A stretch of DNA of 64,000 nt, taken from Nymphaea colorata (taxonomy: Eukaryota; Streptophyta; Magnoliopsida; Nymphaeales; Nymphaeaceae). This document shows, one piece after another, positions 1 through 12,622 of the stretch (within the stretch, counting starts at the first letter, position 1; each line of letters opens with the position of its first letter). The position numbers and the translations under genes were made by a program. Location of the stretch: NCBI RefSeq assembly GCF_008831285.2, contig NC_045146.1:9870972-9934971 (forward strand), in the 5' to 3' direction. The notes under the pieces were generated by a model. It worked only from the letters and a program-made list of their open reading frames with translations, made no database searches and was not told where the DNA came from.

Positions 1-1243
1 TCATCTTTGTAAGGAGAAAACATTTTCAGAGAATGTAAGATCTTTGTCAAAAAATATTTTATGCAGACAATACACTTTTTGAACAGGTGCATGTCACACA
101 CCATTTTGGCTTTTGATCAACTTTATGTTTTGTTTCCAAATTTATGCATAATATAAGCAACTGAACACTTTAATATGATCAGAAACATGTTTTTTTTTTA
201 TATAATCATTCAAAAAGAGTCAATCCTTGAAGCACTGGTGATGGTGTTCTATTTATAAAATAGGCTACCATCAAAATGTTTTTCCCAAAACTTCGGTGTT
301 ACCTTTGCTTGAAATTGCAATGCTTTGGCCACACAAAGTAAGTGCTAGTATTTTCTTTCAACACATTGCTTTGTTATGGAATTTTGGGGCAGTTGTGCTC
401 ATGTGAGGTCCCTTTCATCAAGTAAAAATCAATATGTGAAAAAATTCTGCATTATTGTCCATTTTTTGCTTGTGTCACATGAGGTACACCTATGCCAATC
501 TAGTGTAGTCATCTACAATGCTTAAAAAAATGTTAAGCACCACTTAGAGAACTTTGTGAATAAGGACTGCATATGTCAAAATGAAGGAATTCAAAAGGGT
601 CACAAGTTTTAATTGTAGACAAAAAAAATGGAAATCGAGTTTGCTTTGAGATGTTACAAATCTCATAGTAATAATTGTTCGTCTTTATAGCATATAAGTC
701 AGCTAATGGACATAAGATTAATTTAAGACTAGACACAGAGAAAACTTGTTGCAAGATTAATGATGAAGAGAGAATGACAATACCAACATTTGAAGCATAG
801 CCCATTGTTATTGGGTAGCATTCTATGAAACAATTTCCCAAGTTTTAAATACTAAAAGTTGAAGGACAAAGTTGATACCAAGTGATCAGTAGCATTGCTA
901 TATAGGATCCATGTGTCACCAAAGAAAAATGACATACCAACAAATTGAGTTTAGGATGAAGAGGAAGATACTATTTCATTGATAAGTTGAATGGCTTTTT
1001 CATATCGTTCTAAAGTAAAGGTTAGCATAGTCTTGTTGTTGACCATCTTCCTATAGCATGTAGGTTTAAAAGCATTAACAATATTAACATTAGCTGGTTT
1101 CTCAACATTTGGTGTAACCCCGTTTTTGGTTATTCTACCTCAATTTTTTATTCTTGAAATTACAAGGAAATCTATGTAACTCAAAACATTTTTCCCTAGC
1201 AGGGCCAATGATTTGAGAATACATGCAAGAAACTTGCTGCCAA
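1..1243 (-). pseudogene. Decayed Ty1/copia pol (protease-integrase) running off the left edge
   Basis: Reading the minus strand right to left, three copia pol landmarks appear in order. Around 880-915 the protease site reads WILYSNATDHLV where copia has WILDSGATDHMV, so the catalytic Asp and Gly are changed. At 533-841 a stretch reads FEFLHFDICSPYSQSSLSGA, matching the start of the integrase core. Further left come VERKYQHLL-like and ALQFQAKVTPKFW-like words (integrase C-terminal half), and in the first 150 bases words resembling the VFGCLCYAHKF and NIFPYKDE segments that precede reverse transcriptase. Many stops are present. The rest of pol must lie beyond position 1. Confidence 0.72.
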
Positions 1244-2088
1244 TTAGGATTCTTGTTCCATTTTTGATATGTGTTCATAGCTGCAACACCATAATGCATA
1301 GGAATTCCAACCATTCATGCCTCCGTTCGTTTTTTTTTTTTTTTGAATGACCAACACATACATTTTTGCTAAAGAAGGAATTGGTTCTTGAAGAAGAATT
1401 TGGCCTCTTATGGAGTTATGCGAGTCATTAAGGCCCATTAAAGATTGAATGACTTTCTCCTCCTGTTGTTTTTTTACCATAACCTTCGTAGCTCAAAAGG
1501 TGCAACACAAGAAAGGATCATAAGATGTCAACTCGTCCCAATATAATTTCAGCTTAGTAAAATATGCAACGATGGACTGATTTTCTTGAACATGCCTATT
1601 GACCATTGATCTTATTTGGTGTTTTCTTGGGGTAGTGCTTTGCATCCTTTAAGTCCGGCCAAATATCTCTGGCATTCATTCCATGTGTTACATTCTCAGC
1701 TAGATCAGAGACGGCTGAGTCTCTTGTAGGCTTCAGCTAGATCAGAGACTTTTGCTCCGGTCAACATCTGTGTCTTTGCTACTGCGCATTCAGGAGAGAG
1801 TCCCTGTAGAAACTTCGCAACCATAGATTGTTCACCATGAGTCTCACGGCATGTTGGACAAGGGGGACGTAATGCTTTAAGCTGTTCATAGATCGATGAG
1901 GGAAGCAAAATACTGAGCAAGACTTTGGTCACCCTGTTATAAATTAAGTAATTCTTCATCCACTTGCAATATCTTGCTAACATTCTTGTCATTCGAGTAA
2001 GTTTGTAGCAAAAAATCCTATATTTGTTTGGCAGAGTTATAGAATGCAATGGTAGAAGTAATCTATGGTTGCATGCTATTCCCAACAC
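1244..2088 (-). pseudogene. Decayed Ty1/copia gag region
   Basis: Two open stretches on the minus strand read as the retrotransposon gag (UBN2-type) domain. At 1705-2088 a segment containing EQLKALRPPCPTC is followed by KFLQGLSPE. At 1244-1480 a segment reads SLMGLNDSHNSIRGQILLQ and PIPSLAKMYVLVIQ, the usual end of the copia gag domain before the zinc knuckle. The order matches an intact element, but stops and frameshifts separate the pieces. It is continuous with the pol relic to its left, so the parent element runs right to left. No function is expected. The family assignment rests on motif recognition only. Confidence 0.75.
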
Positions 2089-4460
2089 ATGACAATATTA
2101 TTATCTGATACGGGTCAGCCTTCGACTTGGCCTAGAGCAGCCACTAATGAGGTTGAAAGCAGCCATAGCGGGCGAGGCAAGGCTGCCCTTCATACAGTCG
2201 GGGTCCAACAGGGCCGAGTTGACCCAAGCACGGGTCAAGAGGGAGGAGTGGGAGGCGTAGAGCAGCAAGGTCAGACCGATGATGGGTTCACAGACAAGCT
2301 TAGAGCTGAAGCAAAGGGAGGAGCGGGAGGAAGTGCAACGACTCTAAGCGAGGCTCTTGAAGACCAAGGCGGTGGGTCTAGTCCGGTCCAGGTCAGGCCC
2401 AGCCCAGGTCGTGGTTAAAACCCAGTCACTTAGGGTCAGTCTAGGGCGAGCCTAGGCAATTCGAGGTCCAAGTCAAGCCCAAGCACGCGCGGGCTAGAGG
2501 AGGACCAGTTTTAGGGATGAGACTCTAAGTCTCGAGTTTGCTTTTGTGCGTTTTTTCTTTGGATTTGGAGTGCGCCAATTGCTTGAGTTATTTTGATCAA
2601 GTTTTAATCCGGATCAAGTGTTAGATCCGTTTTTCTTAGTTCAGACTATAAATATTTTGTACACATTTGATTTCGCATGCAAGAATTAGAATTGGAATTC
2701 ATTTGTTCACTATCGCTCTCTCTCCTCACGGCTCTCTCCTCTCCCTTTGCGCACTCTCTACCCCTGCGCCTCTTGTCTTCTCCTTTCTCGTGAAAGCACC
2801 TTGAGAAATCTGTCCTTCCATGGTGAATTTCTGTAAGGCACTCTCAAATCCAGTGGGTTTTTCTTCTTTCTATGCCTAGATCTCTTCTCTCTTCTCATCC
2901 ACTCGCCCAAGGAAACGACGGCTTGAAGTCCTCCTCTTGCTCCGGCGTGAAGAGCTCTCCACAAGTCCACGGCTTTACCCCAAGTGATCAGCAACGAAAT
3001 AGTGCAGCCGACACTCCCACACCGTGAAGGCTTGAGGCTACTCGTTCCCGGGAAGACTCCTTACACCTAGGCAACTCGGCGTATTGGAGTGATCGACCTT
3101 TGCTTTCAAAAATTGAGGTTAGTACGACGACACCTTGGAGTGAAATTGTGTAACTTCGTTGGGTAGATTTGAGTTGAGATTTCACCACGAGAGGGTCTGA
3201 ATTTCTCGGTTCCAGCCGTGAAAAGCAGCCTCAATTTCCGGTGGAAGCTTCCCCAAACCTATTCTTACGAGTCACAAGGGACCCCCTTGGATCACTCGTG
3301 CTAGTTCTTAGATTGAATTTCGTTTTTCTGATTGATTGGAGTCATTTGGCCGGTATTCTATATTCTGGTTTAGCTTGTCCTCTTGCCGTGAAAAACAGAA
3401 AAGAAAAAGAGAAAAAGAAAGAAAAAAAAAAGGCGAGAAAAAGAAAGAAAAAAGAAATGAAAACGCCCAAAGAATGAGTTGAAAACGGCAAATTAGGATC
3501 ATTTCGGTCCGTTTTAGGGACCGGCCGGAACTTGTAGTCTCCGGCCACCACTGCTAGCATTCTGGCACTTCATTGGTACTTCCAGCGAACATTTGGGATA
3601 TCAGGCCACGTCCCACAGCTGAACTCGAGCTGCCCTAGAATATCTCCAAAGATCTCGACGTCATTTGGGGAGAAACCGTGTGAAATGTGGAGGAGCTCCT
3701 AGGCGACGCCACCTAGCCACCGGTGCATTTGGAGAATCCAGCCTTCGTCCCTACAATTGAGGTAAGTGGATCTGTTCTTGGGCCCTTCGCCATCTCCACC
3801 CTTCGTTTAGTCTACGTGGCAAGCATCGGGAGACCTAGAGAAACCCTAGGAATCGAGTGAGTAGTGATACACATTTGGTGGATCACCAAATCGCCACCTC
3901 GTCGATTTGATTCTCTATTGGGGAATCAGATATCTTCTAGCTAGGATATTCCCCAACAATGTAGGAAGTCAGCCTCATCTAGCCTCCACTTGTCCCAAGC
4001 TCCACGTCCTAGAGACCCACCTCAGCCAGTTGCCCACATTTGTTGGCGACACCTCTGCCTCCCTTCCTATACTTGAGGAAGGTAGCCTCCACGTGCCTTA
4101 CACCTCAGCCAAGCATCTAGGAGTTCAATCCTTAGTGGGATTCCTTCCCTAGATTGTCGTCCAGCTCATCATTCCAAGTACCTATCCAGCCACCACATAC
4201 CCTTGGCCAACATTCCCTTCATTTCCCATTTCTCCCTAACTAAGACGTCCATACACCTACCCTACCTACATTGTAGGAGTTGACATTTGACCCCCGCGCC
4301 TACATTTGCTTGAACCCAGACTTGGACCACTGAGCCTAGCATACCTAACCTACTCCGTGACCTAATTTCAGCCCAATCTGAGCTTAGTCAATAGTGGACC
4401 CACCTAACCCGAGCCTAGCCTAGACTGCCCAAGCCCACCTTGGTCCACCTCTTAGTCGGT
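2089..4460. other. GC-richer stretch without a recognised gene
   Basis: This stretch contains a plus-strand open frame at 2065-2418 (117 codons, low-complexity, no domain recognised), a purine-rich A/G tract at about 3397-3465, and several pyrimidine-rich segments around 2700-2900. Its composition and lack of coding structure resemble the LTR and untranslated leader of a large retrotransposon, but I found no TG...CA ends, primer site or target duplication. I make no functional call. Confidence 0.4.
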
Positions 4461-4689
4461 CACAGACTTAGCTCCCAAGGCAGCCCGTGAACCCCTTCAC
4501 AACCTTGGCTACCTTGTGACCGGTGGATCCCAGCCAGCAGCTCAGTCTACGCTGCCGGCCCTCACACACGCCTTCAGCCCACGCGCGACCAGGCGGGTCG
4601 CGTCCTTCATCCGGCACCCTACCGCGCTCGGCCAGCAGGGCCGAGCCGTGGACTTCAGCAGCAGCCAGGAGGTCACGTCGTCCTCTGCG

Positions 4690-4905
4690 TTGATCTTCAA
4701 TCCATGAAACATATTTCTCATTCTTTGCCACAGGCTCATCTTCTTCGATAACATGCTCATTCCGATGTCCAATCACATACATTATAAACACACGAGACCA
4801 AATCTCATAGTTAGATCCATCTAACTTTATAGTACAACCATAAGAGAATGGATTTCCTCCACTTTTAACCTCATGAGAGAAATCAATTTTAGAATTTTCA
4901 GCCAT
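4690..4905 (-). pseudogene. copia gag N-terminal fragment
   Basis: The ATG at 4905 opens a frame starting [12 protein letters not shown]. It continues through [20 protein letters not shown] and a YVIGHRNEHVIEEDEP-like segment, the typical start of copia gag (Retrotran_gag_3/UBN2 type: an IKLDGxNYxxWS core and then a WxxED stretch). After about residue 70 the open frame continues into GC-rich sequence with no resemblance to gag. The fragment is therefore either truncated by a rearrangement or joined to foreign sequence. No zinc knuckle, protease or pol follows. Confidence 0.7.
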
Positions 4906-4945
4906 TGCAAATCTGTCCACAAGAGAACAACCACCACTTGCAAGA

Positions 4946-5086
<141 letters not shown>

Positions 5087-5868
5087 TTAGCAATAACAAA
5101 TGTGCAACACCACATGGCAATGTTAGATGCACAACACTTCTCCCACACAAACTTCTAAAAGAGGATAATAGAGTGAGTATGAAGCAGCCCTCCTTTAAAA
5201 AAAAATACCCCACGATAGCAGACTGTTGTCCAACTGCTGATAGCACCAACGACACAAATAGCAGACTGCTTTCCAATGGCTGACAGCAACCCCACGACAA
5301 AAAACAGCAACCCAACGACAGAAAAACCTATTAACAGCAAACCCACGATAGAAAAAAAAAATCCACACTACTTGTACTGTCTGCTCCAACCAACAACTTG
5401 TCTATTTATCCATCTAACGTTGTTGTATCAGCAGATTATTTTCTACAAATCATGAATAGTGACAACAAGAAACATTCAACATAAACTGCCATGGAACATA
5501 AACAGCCATGGAATTCATAGAGAGCAGTCCTCCACTTGGCTGCTTTGATCATAGAACCCATCAGACCATAATAAGTTAATCAATGCAGACTCCCACACAA
5601 CTGCGATAATATATATACTTGTTTAACCCACGGTTGGAGTTTATTCACACATATTTAATAGCTTGAATAGACTCCTCCACACGGTTCCGTTGTTGGAAAA
5701 CAGTCAGCTAGAACAAACGAGAAGAGAAGGAGAAGGAGACGGTGGAAGAGATATAGCCAGAGAAGAGAAGGATGGTCACCGACTGTTTTCTTCACATTGC
5801 CAGATTAATGTACGTCTCCAACCTGATTCACAATCCAGCCGCTTGCTTCATGTCGCCAGTCACGTTAT

Positions 5869-5881
5869 GGCTCTGGTACCA
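5869..5881 (-). promoter_or_regulatory. Primer-binding site, initiator Met-tRNA type
   Basis: The minus strand reads TGGTACCAGAGCC directly after the LTR. It differs at one base from TGGTATCAGAGC, the complement of the 3' end of plant initiator Met-tRNA that is used by the two complete copia elements elsewhere in the window. There is no spacer between LTR and primer site, as in those elements. Confidence 0.75.
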
Positions 5882-6105
5882 TGTTGCAGCTGTGAGACTT
5901 GGAGAGAGAAAGAGTTGCAGCCGTGAGACTTGGAGAGAGAAAGCTTGATCCATTCACTAACCCTAATCTCCATTATAAAGAGATTAGGGTAGAAAAGAGA
6001 TTTACAGATTACATCAACCAAAAATAAAGAAATGATTAAAGAGGTCTTATAACTCTTTAATATTACGAAGAGCCACCTAGAAACATAAACTCTTCTAATT
6101 CAACA
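5882..6105 (-). repeat. LTR of truncated copia element (224 bp)
   Basis: The minus-strand sequence starts TGTTGAATTAG and ends GCTGCAACA and is immediately followed by a tRNA primer site, so this is a 5' LTR. Near its 3' end it carries a tandem duplication of a 30-bp unit (GTTGCAGC followed by GTGAGACTTGGAG) at about 5883-5942. Positions 5960-5990 form an 11-bp-arm hairpin with TATAA in the loop. Confidence 0.75.
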
Positions 6106-7412
6106 GTTCTAAATCACTATAAGTGCTTTCTCTTAACTATTGATAGTAAAATAGTTTGCCAAAGAAGAAATATATTAGGTAGAGCAATCAACTGCATTCT
6201 TTTGTCTGATGTTTTAGATTGACATTGTAAAACAAAAACAGCTTAACTATTGCTTGTTCATGGCAAGTGTAGTCTTCCTTTTGCTAAAAAGTTAAAACTC
6301 TTGCTAGTAAGTGTTGACTTCTCTCCTAGGTTAAGATAAATTGGTAATGTAAGTATAAAATTGCAGCCAGTTGAATTAATCATCTTCTTGGTCAAGGAAA
6401 GCCAACTGTTGGCCAAGAAGGCTAATCTTACTTGCTCTTCATACCAGCATCACCCCTAGCGTTGAATCATCATTAACCATTTGGAATGAAAATAAATCTT
6501 CTCAAACAGGAAAAGAAGAGGACAAATCAAATGTGGCAACAACCCATGGTGTTATCAAATCCCCACCCATCAACAAAAATAAGATTTCTGAGGCCAGAAA
6601 GGCTTCATTGTATTTCCGTCCCTATTCTACTTTCACACTCTGATACTTCTCCAGTAGACCAAGAACATTATTCCTTCAAAAGAACAGAAAGGGAATCGGA
6701 TCCCATGAAGGGGATTATGATGAAAGATTTTCAGCAAGCATCATTATCCAACTCTGTCATGCTTGTCTAAGAGGGTCCGGCTGCAAAAACCAAAGGAAAA
6801 ACTACAATGTCCTGACCTGGAATCATGAATACCATCATTTCTCTATTCATTAAATGGAATCTCTCATTAAAAAGTATACCTACATATCATGAATTCACTC
6901 TCTTTTGGAATAGTGAGCTGAAAGAGAGCCTTGGGTTTCTTTCTAGAGATGGAAAACAGAGAAAATAGTAAATGGGTAGTGAAGAAAATATGCTACTCTT
7001 AGAAGCAAGATGTGAGAAATAATGTGATGACTGATGATTATGATGGAAGATTGAGATCTCGTTCGAAAGCCAATCGACAATGTTCCAGGTTAGCGAAAGG
7101 AGAGGAGAAAAAAAAGAAATGCCCACAAGGAAAAAGAAGAAGCAATACTGCAAAGCATAGCAGAAGCAGCAGCCTATCATACCCAAGAGAGGAATCATTC
7201 AGACTGATACCAAAGCAGTGCCTTTCTGGCCTCATTTTCTTTAACAACTGAGCCCCATCTGCCCTAATATGTAGCCATTGTTTTTGAGTCACACCAGTTG
7301 TGGTCGTCTGCCAGCCCTGAAGTTTTTAGAGGTACAAAGAGAGAGGCTGAGAGAGAGAAATAAAACCTGCAATTAGTCCCAAATTCAACGAACAACAGCA
7401 AGAGTCAGAATA
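6106..7412. other. Intergenic stretch, nothing recognised
   Basis: The stretch holds short open frames such as 6486-6770 on the plus strand, but none shows a domain I recognise. Around 6500-6620 the frame overlapping that one also stays open for some length, so a decayed exon cannot be excluded. No repeats of note are visible. Confidence 0.3.
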
Positions 7413-7682
7413 ATGGCGTCGCCAAGCTACTCCGTTCCACCACATGCTTCCGTGCAGCTGCCGATGACTTTTGCTCCATCACTTCTTGCAGGAGGAAGGG
7501 AAGGGAGCTTCCAAGGGAAAGGGCACAGCAGCAGCAGTGGCAGCGATAGGTTCTTACCAGACGAGAGAAACCAGAATAATAATTCTGGAAATGAGACCAA
7601 CGACCACATTTTGAGGAATTTTTTTTTTAAATTTGAATTTTTGTCCTTCCACTGCATTTCAACACTATCAAACGGTCCCTAA
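7413..7682 (+). CDS. Possible small or truncated first exon, unknown product
   Basis: The ATG at 7413 opens 89 codons beginning MASPSYSVPPHASVQLPM, followed by Gly/Ser-rich and Asn-rich stretches. The ATG is preceded by purine-rich sequence of 5'UTR character. From about 7591 the frame enters a repeat that recurs at 9570, so its last 30 codons are repeat-derived. It may be a host exon cut by the repeat, or chance. No domain, signal peptide or transit peptide is convincing. Confidence 0.2.
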   Translation: MASPSYSVPPHASVQLPMTFAPSLLAGGREGSFQGKGHSSSSGSDRFLPDERNQNNNSGNETNDHILRNFFFKFEFLSFHCISTLSNGP

Positions 7683-7965
7683 AAGAAAGTGTTCATAGTG
7701 TTTCAGGCACCACACACAATACAGTGCCGAGGACCACATGAACATACTGCATTGGCAAGGTAAATAAATTTCTTATAAAATGAACATAAAAAAAAGGAAT
7801 ATCCAAAATATAATATAATTTCTACAACCGAATGGCAATTCCATCCCAATGGCCCATTAGGCAATCAATCCCTATTTTCCAAATTGCATATTCTCGTGTG
7901 CCACAACTGCTTGTTCAATAGACTTAACTAGCAAATTGATTGCCTAATGGGCCACTCCTTGTAAG

Positions 7966-8036
<71 letters not shown>

Positions 8037-8146
8037 ATGCATGCATGACAAGCTGGAATTTAGGATATTAGCTGCATGAGAAAAGGGAAAGGAATTTGGT
8101 TTGCCTCTTTTCACATGAAACAACTTATAATCAATGTGTTGTTGGA
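7591..8146. repeat. Direct repeat copy 1 (~540 bp) with internal 20-bp inverted repeat
   Basis: This segment recurs with small changes at 9570-10110. Both copies start TGAGACCAACGACCACATTT and end near GAAACAACTTAT. Inside, TGGCCCATTAGGCAATCAAT (7850-7869) is perfectly inverted at 7935-7954, leaving a 65-base loop. A CA microsatellite (about 7970-8008), followed in this copy by a TA tract (about 8010-8036), lies at the same place in both copies. The inverted arms suggest a small foldback or MITE-like element inside a larger duplication. Confidence 0.85.
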
Positions 8147-8815
8147 TCTAATTAATCGAATTCCTGAGCCTTCATCCTAAATATTTTTGTTGATTTCCCA
8201 CCATTTCATTAAGGATTCAACCATGGAAGGGTCCATTGTGAGCTGCTTTTGAGGTTTTTGCTGGTTAATCTGTTTTTTGACATGGTCCTAGACGTTTTTA
8301 GCACAAGTCATTTTTCCTTTTTGTTACATGTTACTTGTCTTGTTGTCTTAATTCCCTATGTATTTAGAGGTTCTTAGGTTTTTGCTAGTGCAGTTCACTT
8401 TGGTTTTGTTAAAGTTTTAGTTAGGTGGGTTGGATTTGAATGCAGTTTGTCTTTCATTATATTAGCCATGACTAGCTTAATAATTTAATTTTATGTTTGT
8501 TTGTGACATGCTTTTCATTTTTCATATAATTCACATTTTTTTTGCTTTGAAGTTTATGCTTCGGTTTGCCTCGCGATGCTTCGCTTCATGGGGTTAGTGT
8601 TTCGCTTCGCCTCATTGCATTTAACAACATTGGTTTAACTTATTTTTGTTTTAATGCTTAGGTTAGTTTATTTTCATCTTAGTGCCTAGGTTATTTTAAT
8701 TTGTATGAAGTATGTTGTAATTTAGCTATTTCCTGCTTTCTAGATGGATTTAATGTAAATGTCTCCTAGTTTACGGATGTGGGCTAGGGAACCCACTGCT
8801 TTACAGTTTATACCT
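8147..8815. other. AT-rich intergenic DNA
   Basis: T-rich sequence with no open frame of interest and no recognised repeat. The final part leads into the degenerate phrase repeat that begins near 8816. Confidence 0.4.
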
Positions 8816-9225
8816 TGGCACATACAAATCTTTATAAGTTTTCGTGCATTTGGCATATGATTTCACGCGTCGATGCAGGCAAGTTTAGACAAGTATTTCA
8901 TATTTCGACACACAATTTCGTGCTTTGGCATACAATTTCACATTTCAATGCACACAAGTTTTCATAAGTATTTTGTGCTTCGACATACAATTTCGTGCCT
9001 TGGCACATAATTTTGCTTTTTTTCACACACAAGTTTTTACTAGTATTTCATACTTTGACACATAATTTCATGATTTAGCACACAATTTCTTGTTGCGGCG
9101 TGCATAAGTTTTCACAAGCATTTTGCGTTTCTACACAAAATTTTGCACTTCGATGCACACAACTTTTCACAAGTATTTCATGACTTAACACACATTTTCA
9201 TGCTTCAATTCATACAAATATGCTA
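8816..9225. repeat. Degenerate tandem repeat, period about 63-79 bp
   Basis: The phrase CAAGTTTTCACAAGTATTTC recurs in altered forms near 8881, 8950, 9029, 9107 and 9170, alternating with phrases such as GACACATAATTTC and GGCACACAATTTC. Spacing varies between about 63 and 79 bases, so this is an old, eroded tandem array. No coding capacity is visible. Confidence 0.75.
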
Positions 9226-9569
9226 CTATTCACAAAAATTTGTGACCACCTTTAATTTTTTTCCTTTTAAAATGACCATTTTATCCCTGATCATCTGCTT
9301 TATCACAAATTTCAAACTTATTTTTCAATTTGTCAAGTTTGAGTTGCCAGGGCAATGACCATTATATTCCCAGTAGGTGTAGTATAATTCAAAACTAGAA
9401 GAAACCTGGAACCCTAGATGGCCCTTAGAGACATTTTTCCCATGCAAGGAACAACCCCCACCTCAACCATAAAGCATTCTAGGATATCATGTTTCAGCCT
9501 CAACCACATATCTGAATCCTCAAAACTCCACCATTTTAGCCAATTCTCATAGAAAAACGAAGAATTGTT
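9226..9569. other. Intergenic stretch with a phrase repeated after the second duplicate
   Basis: A ~45-base phrase beginning ACTCCACCATTTTAGCCAAT at about 9522 recurs at about 10155, just after the second duplicate copy. The second copy is thus bracketed by a direct repeat. Nothing coding is recognised. Confidence 0.45.
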
Positions 9570-10110
9570 ATGAGACCAACGACCACATTTTGAGTCCCTT
9601 GTTTGATGGTGAGGAAATTTTTTTTTTTTTAAATTTGAATTTTTGTCCTTCCATTACAGTACATTGTAACACTATCAAATGGTCCCTAAGACAAAGTGTT
9701 CATAGTGTTTCAGGCGCCACATGCAATACAGTGCCAAGGAGCACATGAACATACTGCATTGTCAAGGTAAATAAATTTCTTATAAAATGAACATAAAAAA
9801 AAGCTATCCAAAATATAGTACAATTTCGGCGTCCCAGATGACAATTCCATCCCAATGGCCCATTAGGCAATCAATCCCTATTTTCCACATTGCATATTCT
9901 CATGTGCCACAACTGCTTGTTTAATAGACTTAACTAGCAATTGATTGCCTAATGGGCCACTTCTTCTAAGCCACACACACACACACACACACACACACAC
10001 CGCATGCATTACAAGCTGGAATTTAGGATATTAGCTGCATGAGGAAAGGGAAAGGAATTTGGTTTGCCTCTTTTCACATGAAACAACTTATGATCAACGT
10101 GTTGTAGGAA
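9570..10110. repeat. Direct repeat copy 2 with the same internal inverted repeat
   Basis: Near-identical partner of the segment at 7591-8146. Its inverted arms lie at 9856-9875 and 9940-9959 and are perfect. The CA tract (about 9973-10000) is shorter than in copy 1 and lacks the TA tract. Copy 2 has a short extra segment (GTCCCTTGTTTGATGGT) near 9594 absent from copy 1. Confidence 0.85.
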
Positions 10111-10540
10111 AAATTTAGTTTCATAGGGCACCCGCTACATTTTTATCATTTTGACAATGAACTCCACCATTTTAGCCAATTCTCGTAGAAAAACTAAGAA
10201 TTGTCTACCTTTAGTTCATTTTGGATAGCAAGCCTTCAAGAATAATTAGGCTAGACCTCACAAACACAATTTCAGCCATATATGGTCCAAAAATGGTCCA
10301 TTTTCATTCAATCTTCACCACTTCATGACATCAAAGCTCCAGCAACCCTGGCTAATCTTGTGTTAGGATCCTCTCAGTGCCAATAATGTGTTTCAGAGTC
10401 TAAATTCCACCTCTAGAATGATCATTTTTTTAGTGGATTAGGCCTGTAGAGGTGCCCCTAGTAAAAAGAGTAAGGCAGTGTAGAGGGAAGGTCGAATGGA
10501 ATGAAGCCTACAATGCAGGGGAAAATCTAAATACAACAAT

Positions 10541-10730
10541 GCATACACAACTTCAGGAATTTCCGTGAAGACAACTTGAGGAATTTCGGTGAAGACAAAT
10601 GCATCTGGTTTCAGCAATAAAGGGCTATGCTACATGCATACACAACTTCAGGAATTTCCGTGAAGACAACTTGAGGAATTTTGGTGAAGACAAATGCATC
10701 TGGTTTCAGCAATAAAGGGCTATGCTACAT
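10541..10730. repeat. Tandem duplication, 2 x 95 bp
   Basis: Units at 10541-10635 and 10636-10730 both start GCATACACAACTTCAGGAAT and differ at essentially one base (TTCGGTG against TTTGGTG). Each unit contains a smaller internal echo: AACTTCAGGAATTTCCGTGA and AACTTGAGGAATTTCGGTGA. The near identity implies a recent duplication. Confidence 0.95.
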
Positions 10731-11425
10731 GGTATGTATGTGTGAAGGCAAACGAGAGTGGATAACATGCCTTCACTAAAGGCTCAAAGGCACACATCAA
10801 GCAGTGAAGCCAAACGCACTCAAAGGCACATGAGCAGAACAAAGAAGGATCAAGGAAATGAAAATGTCCAAAGGCAATGTGACAGAGGAGTGCAAGCTGT
10901 TTAGTTTTTAGGCTAGGATACAATGGGAGTGACCTTGACCTGGACCATGGTTGTGCTGTCCATGCATCCTGAGTGGTGGAGTCGTCCAAGAGATGAGTTT
11001 TGGCAGGTCCAGTTTTGCAGTAAATTGCTTATACTTATTTTTTCATTTTTTATTTGTTCTGTCCTATTTATAGCATAATTAAAACTGATTATTCAAGATC
11101 ATCATTCAAGAATGTATAAAAGAGTGGTACAAGCTAAAACTGCAGTTTGGTATGCAGAGGTTACTACTATTGTACATGATTTATTCAAAAAAATCAACTA
11201 CCTTAGTGGAAGAGCAAAGAGGAATTACTAAGTTCAAGAAAAGGGAAAACTACTAATTTAAAAGTAAGAAGCACAAGTTCAAATTTGGCTTGACCATTTA
11301 CTAAATTTAACCTAGTTTGTGTATTATCATCTAATTCGCTTCTGAATTGGAAAATATAGCAACTGTAAAAAGAAGAACTCTATCCAAATACTCAGGATTA
11401 ATAACTTTTTGTTGTTTTGCTTTAG

Positions 11426-11542
<117 letters not shown>

Positions 11543-12256
11543 TGAGGCATCAGTTTCCTACCTCAGATTAATGGTTTCCTGCCTCAGATTAATGATGATT
11601 GCGTTATTCGTCTTTCCTTCATTGTTTTTCCTCAAAAGAATTGCACGGATATGACTTCTTTGTAGGATGGGTTCTATGTTCCAAATCATGCATATAGTTT
11701 TTCCAAGAACTGTGTTCTTTATGTTTTTTTCATAATTCATTTGGTTTATTGTATAAGTTCTTTGTCTGATTTGTAAGCTAAACATCTAGGGGGATCAGAT
11801 ATTTTAGTACTTTGAGATATTTGAGAAAGAAGAAGGCAGGACCCTTTCAGTACTCTGAGATATTGATGTTGTATTACTTCTGTTTCAAATTTGTTATTTT
11901 TTGTATTACTTCTCTTTCAAATTTTCTATCAACTTCCAGAAAAGTTTGGTTTAGTCTCATTAGTCAGAATTTTCTGCATATAATTATCTATGAACCTGTG
12001 CCTAAGCAGAATAACTTTCTGTTTATGTGTTGCCCCTTTCTACAAGAACCCTGTCGGTTTGAGTGAATTACTTGGAAGGTTGCATATTTTGTTTCAGTAG
12101 AATAGCTTTCGATTTATGTATTACCATTTTCTATAAGAACATTGTTGACTTTATTGAATTAATTGGGAAGTTGCATATATTGAGATCTCATATTTGATGT
12201 TTCCTTTTATGTATTAACTATTTCTAGGTGCAGTAGCAGAGGACAAGTTTCACTAG

Positions 12257-12622
<366 letters not shown>

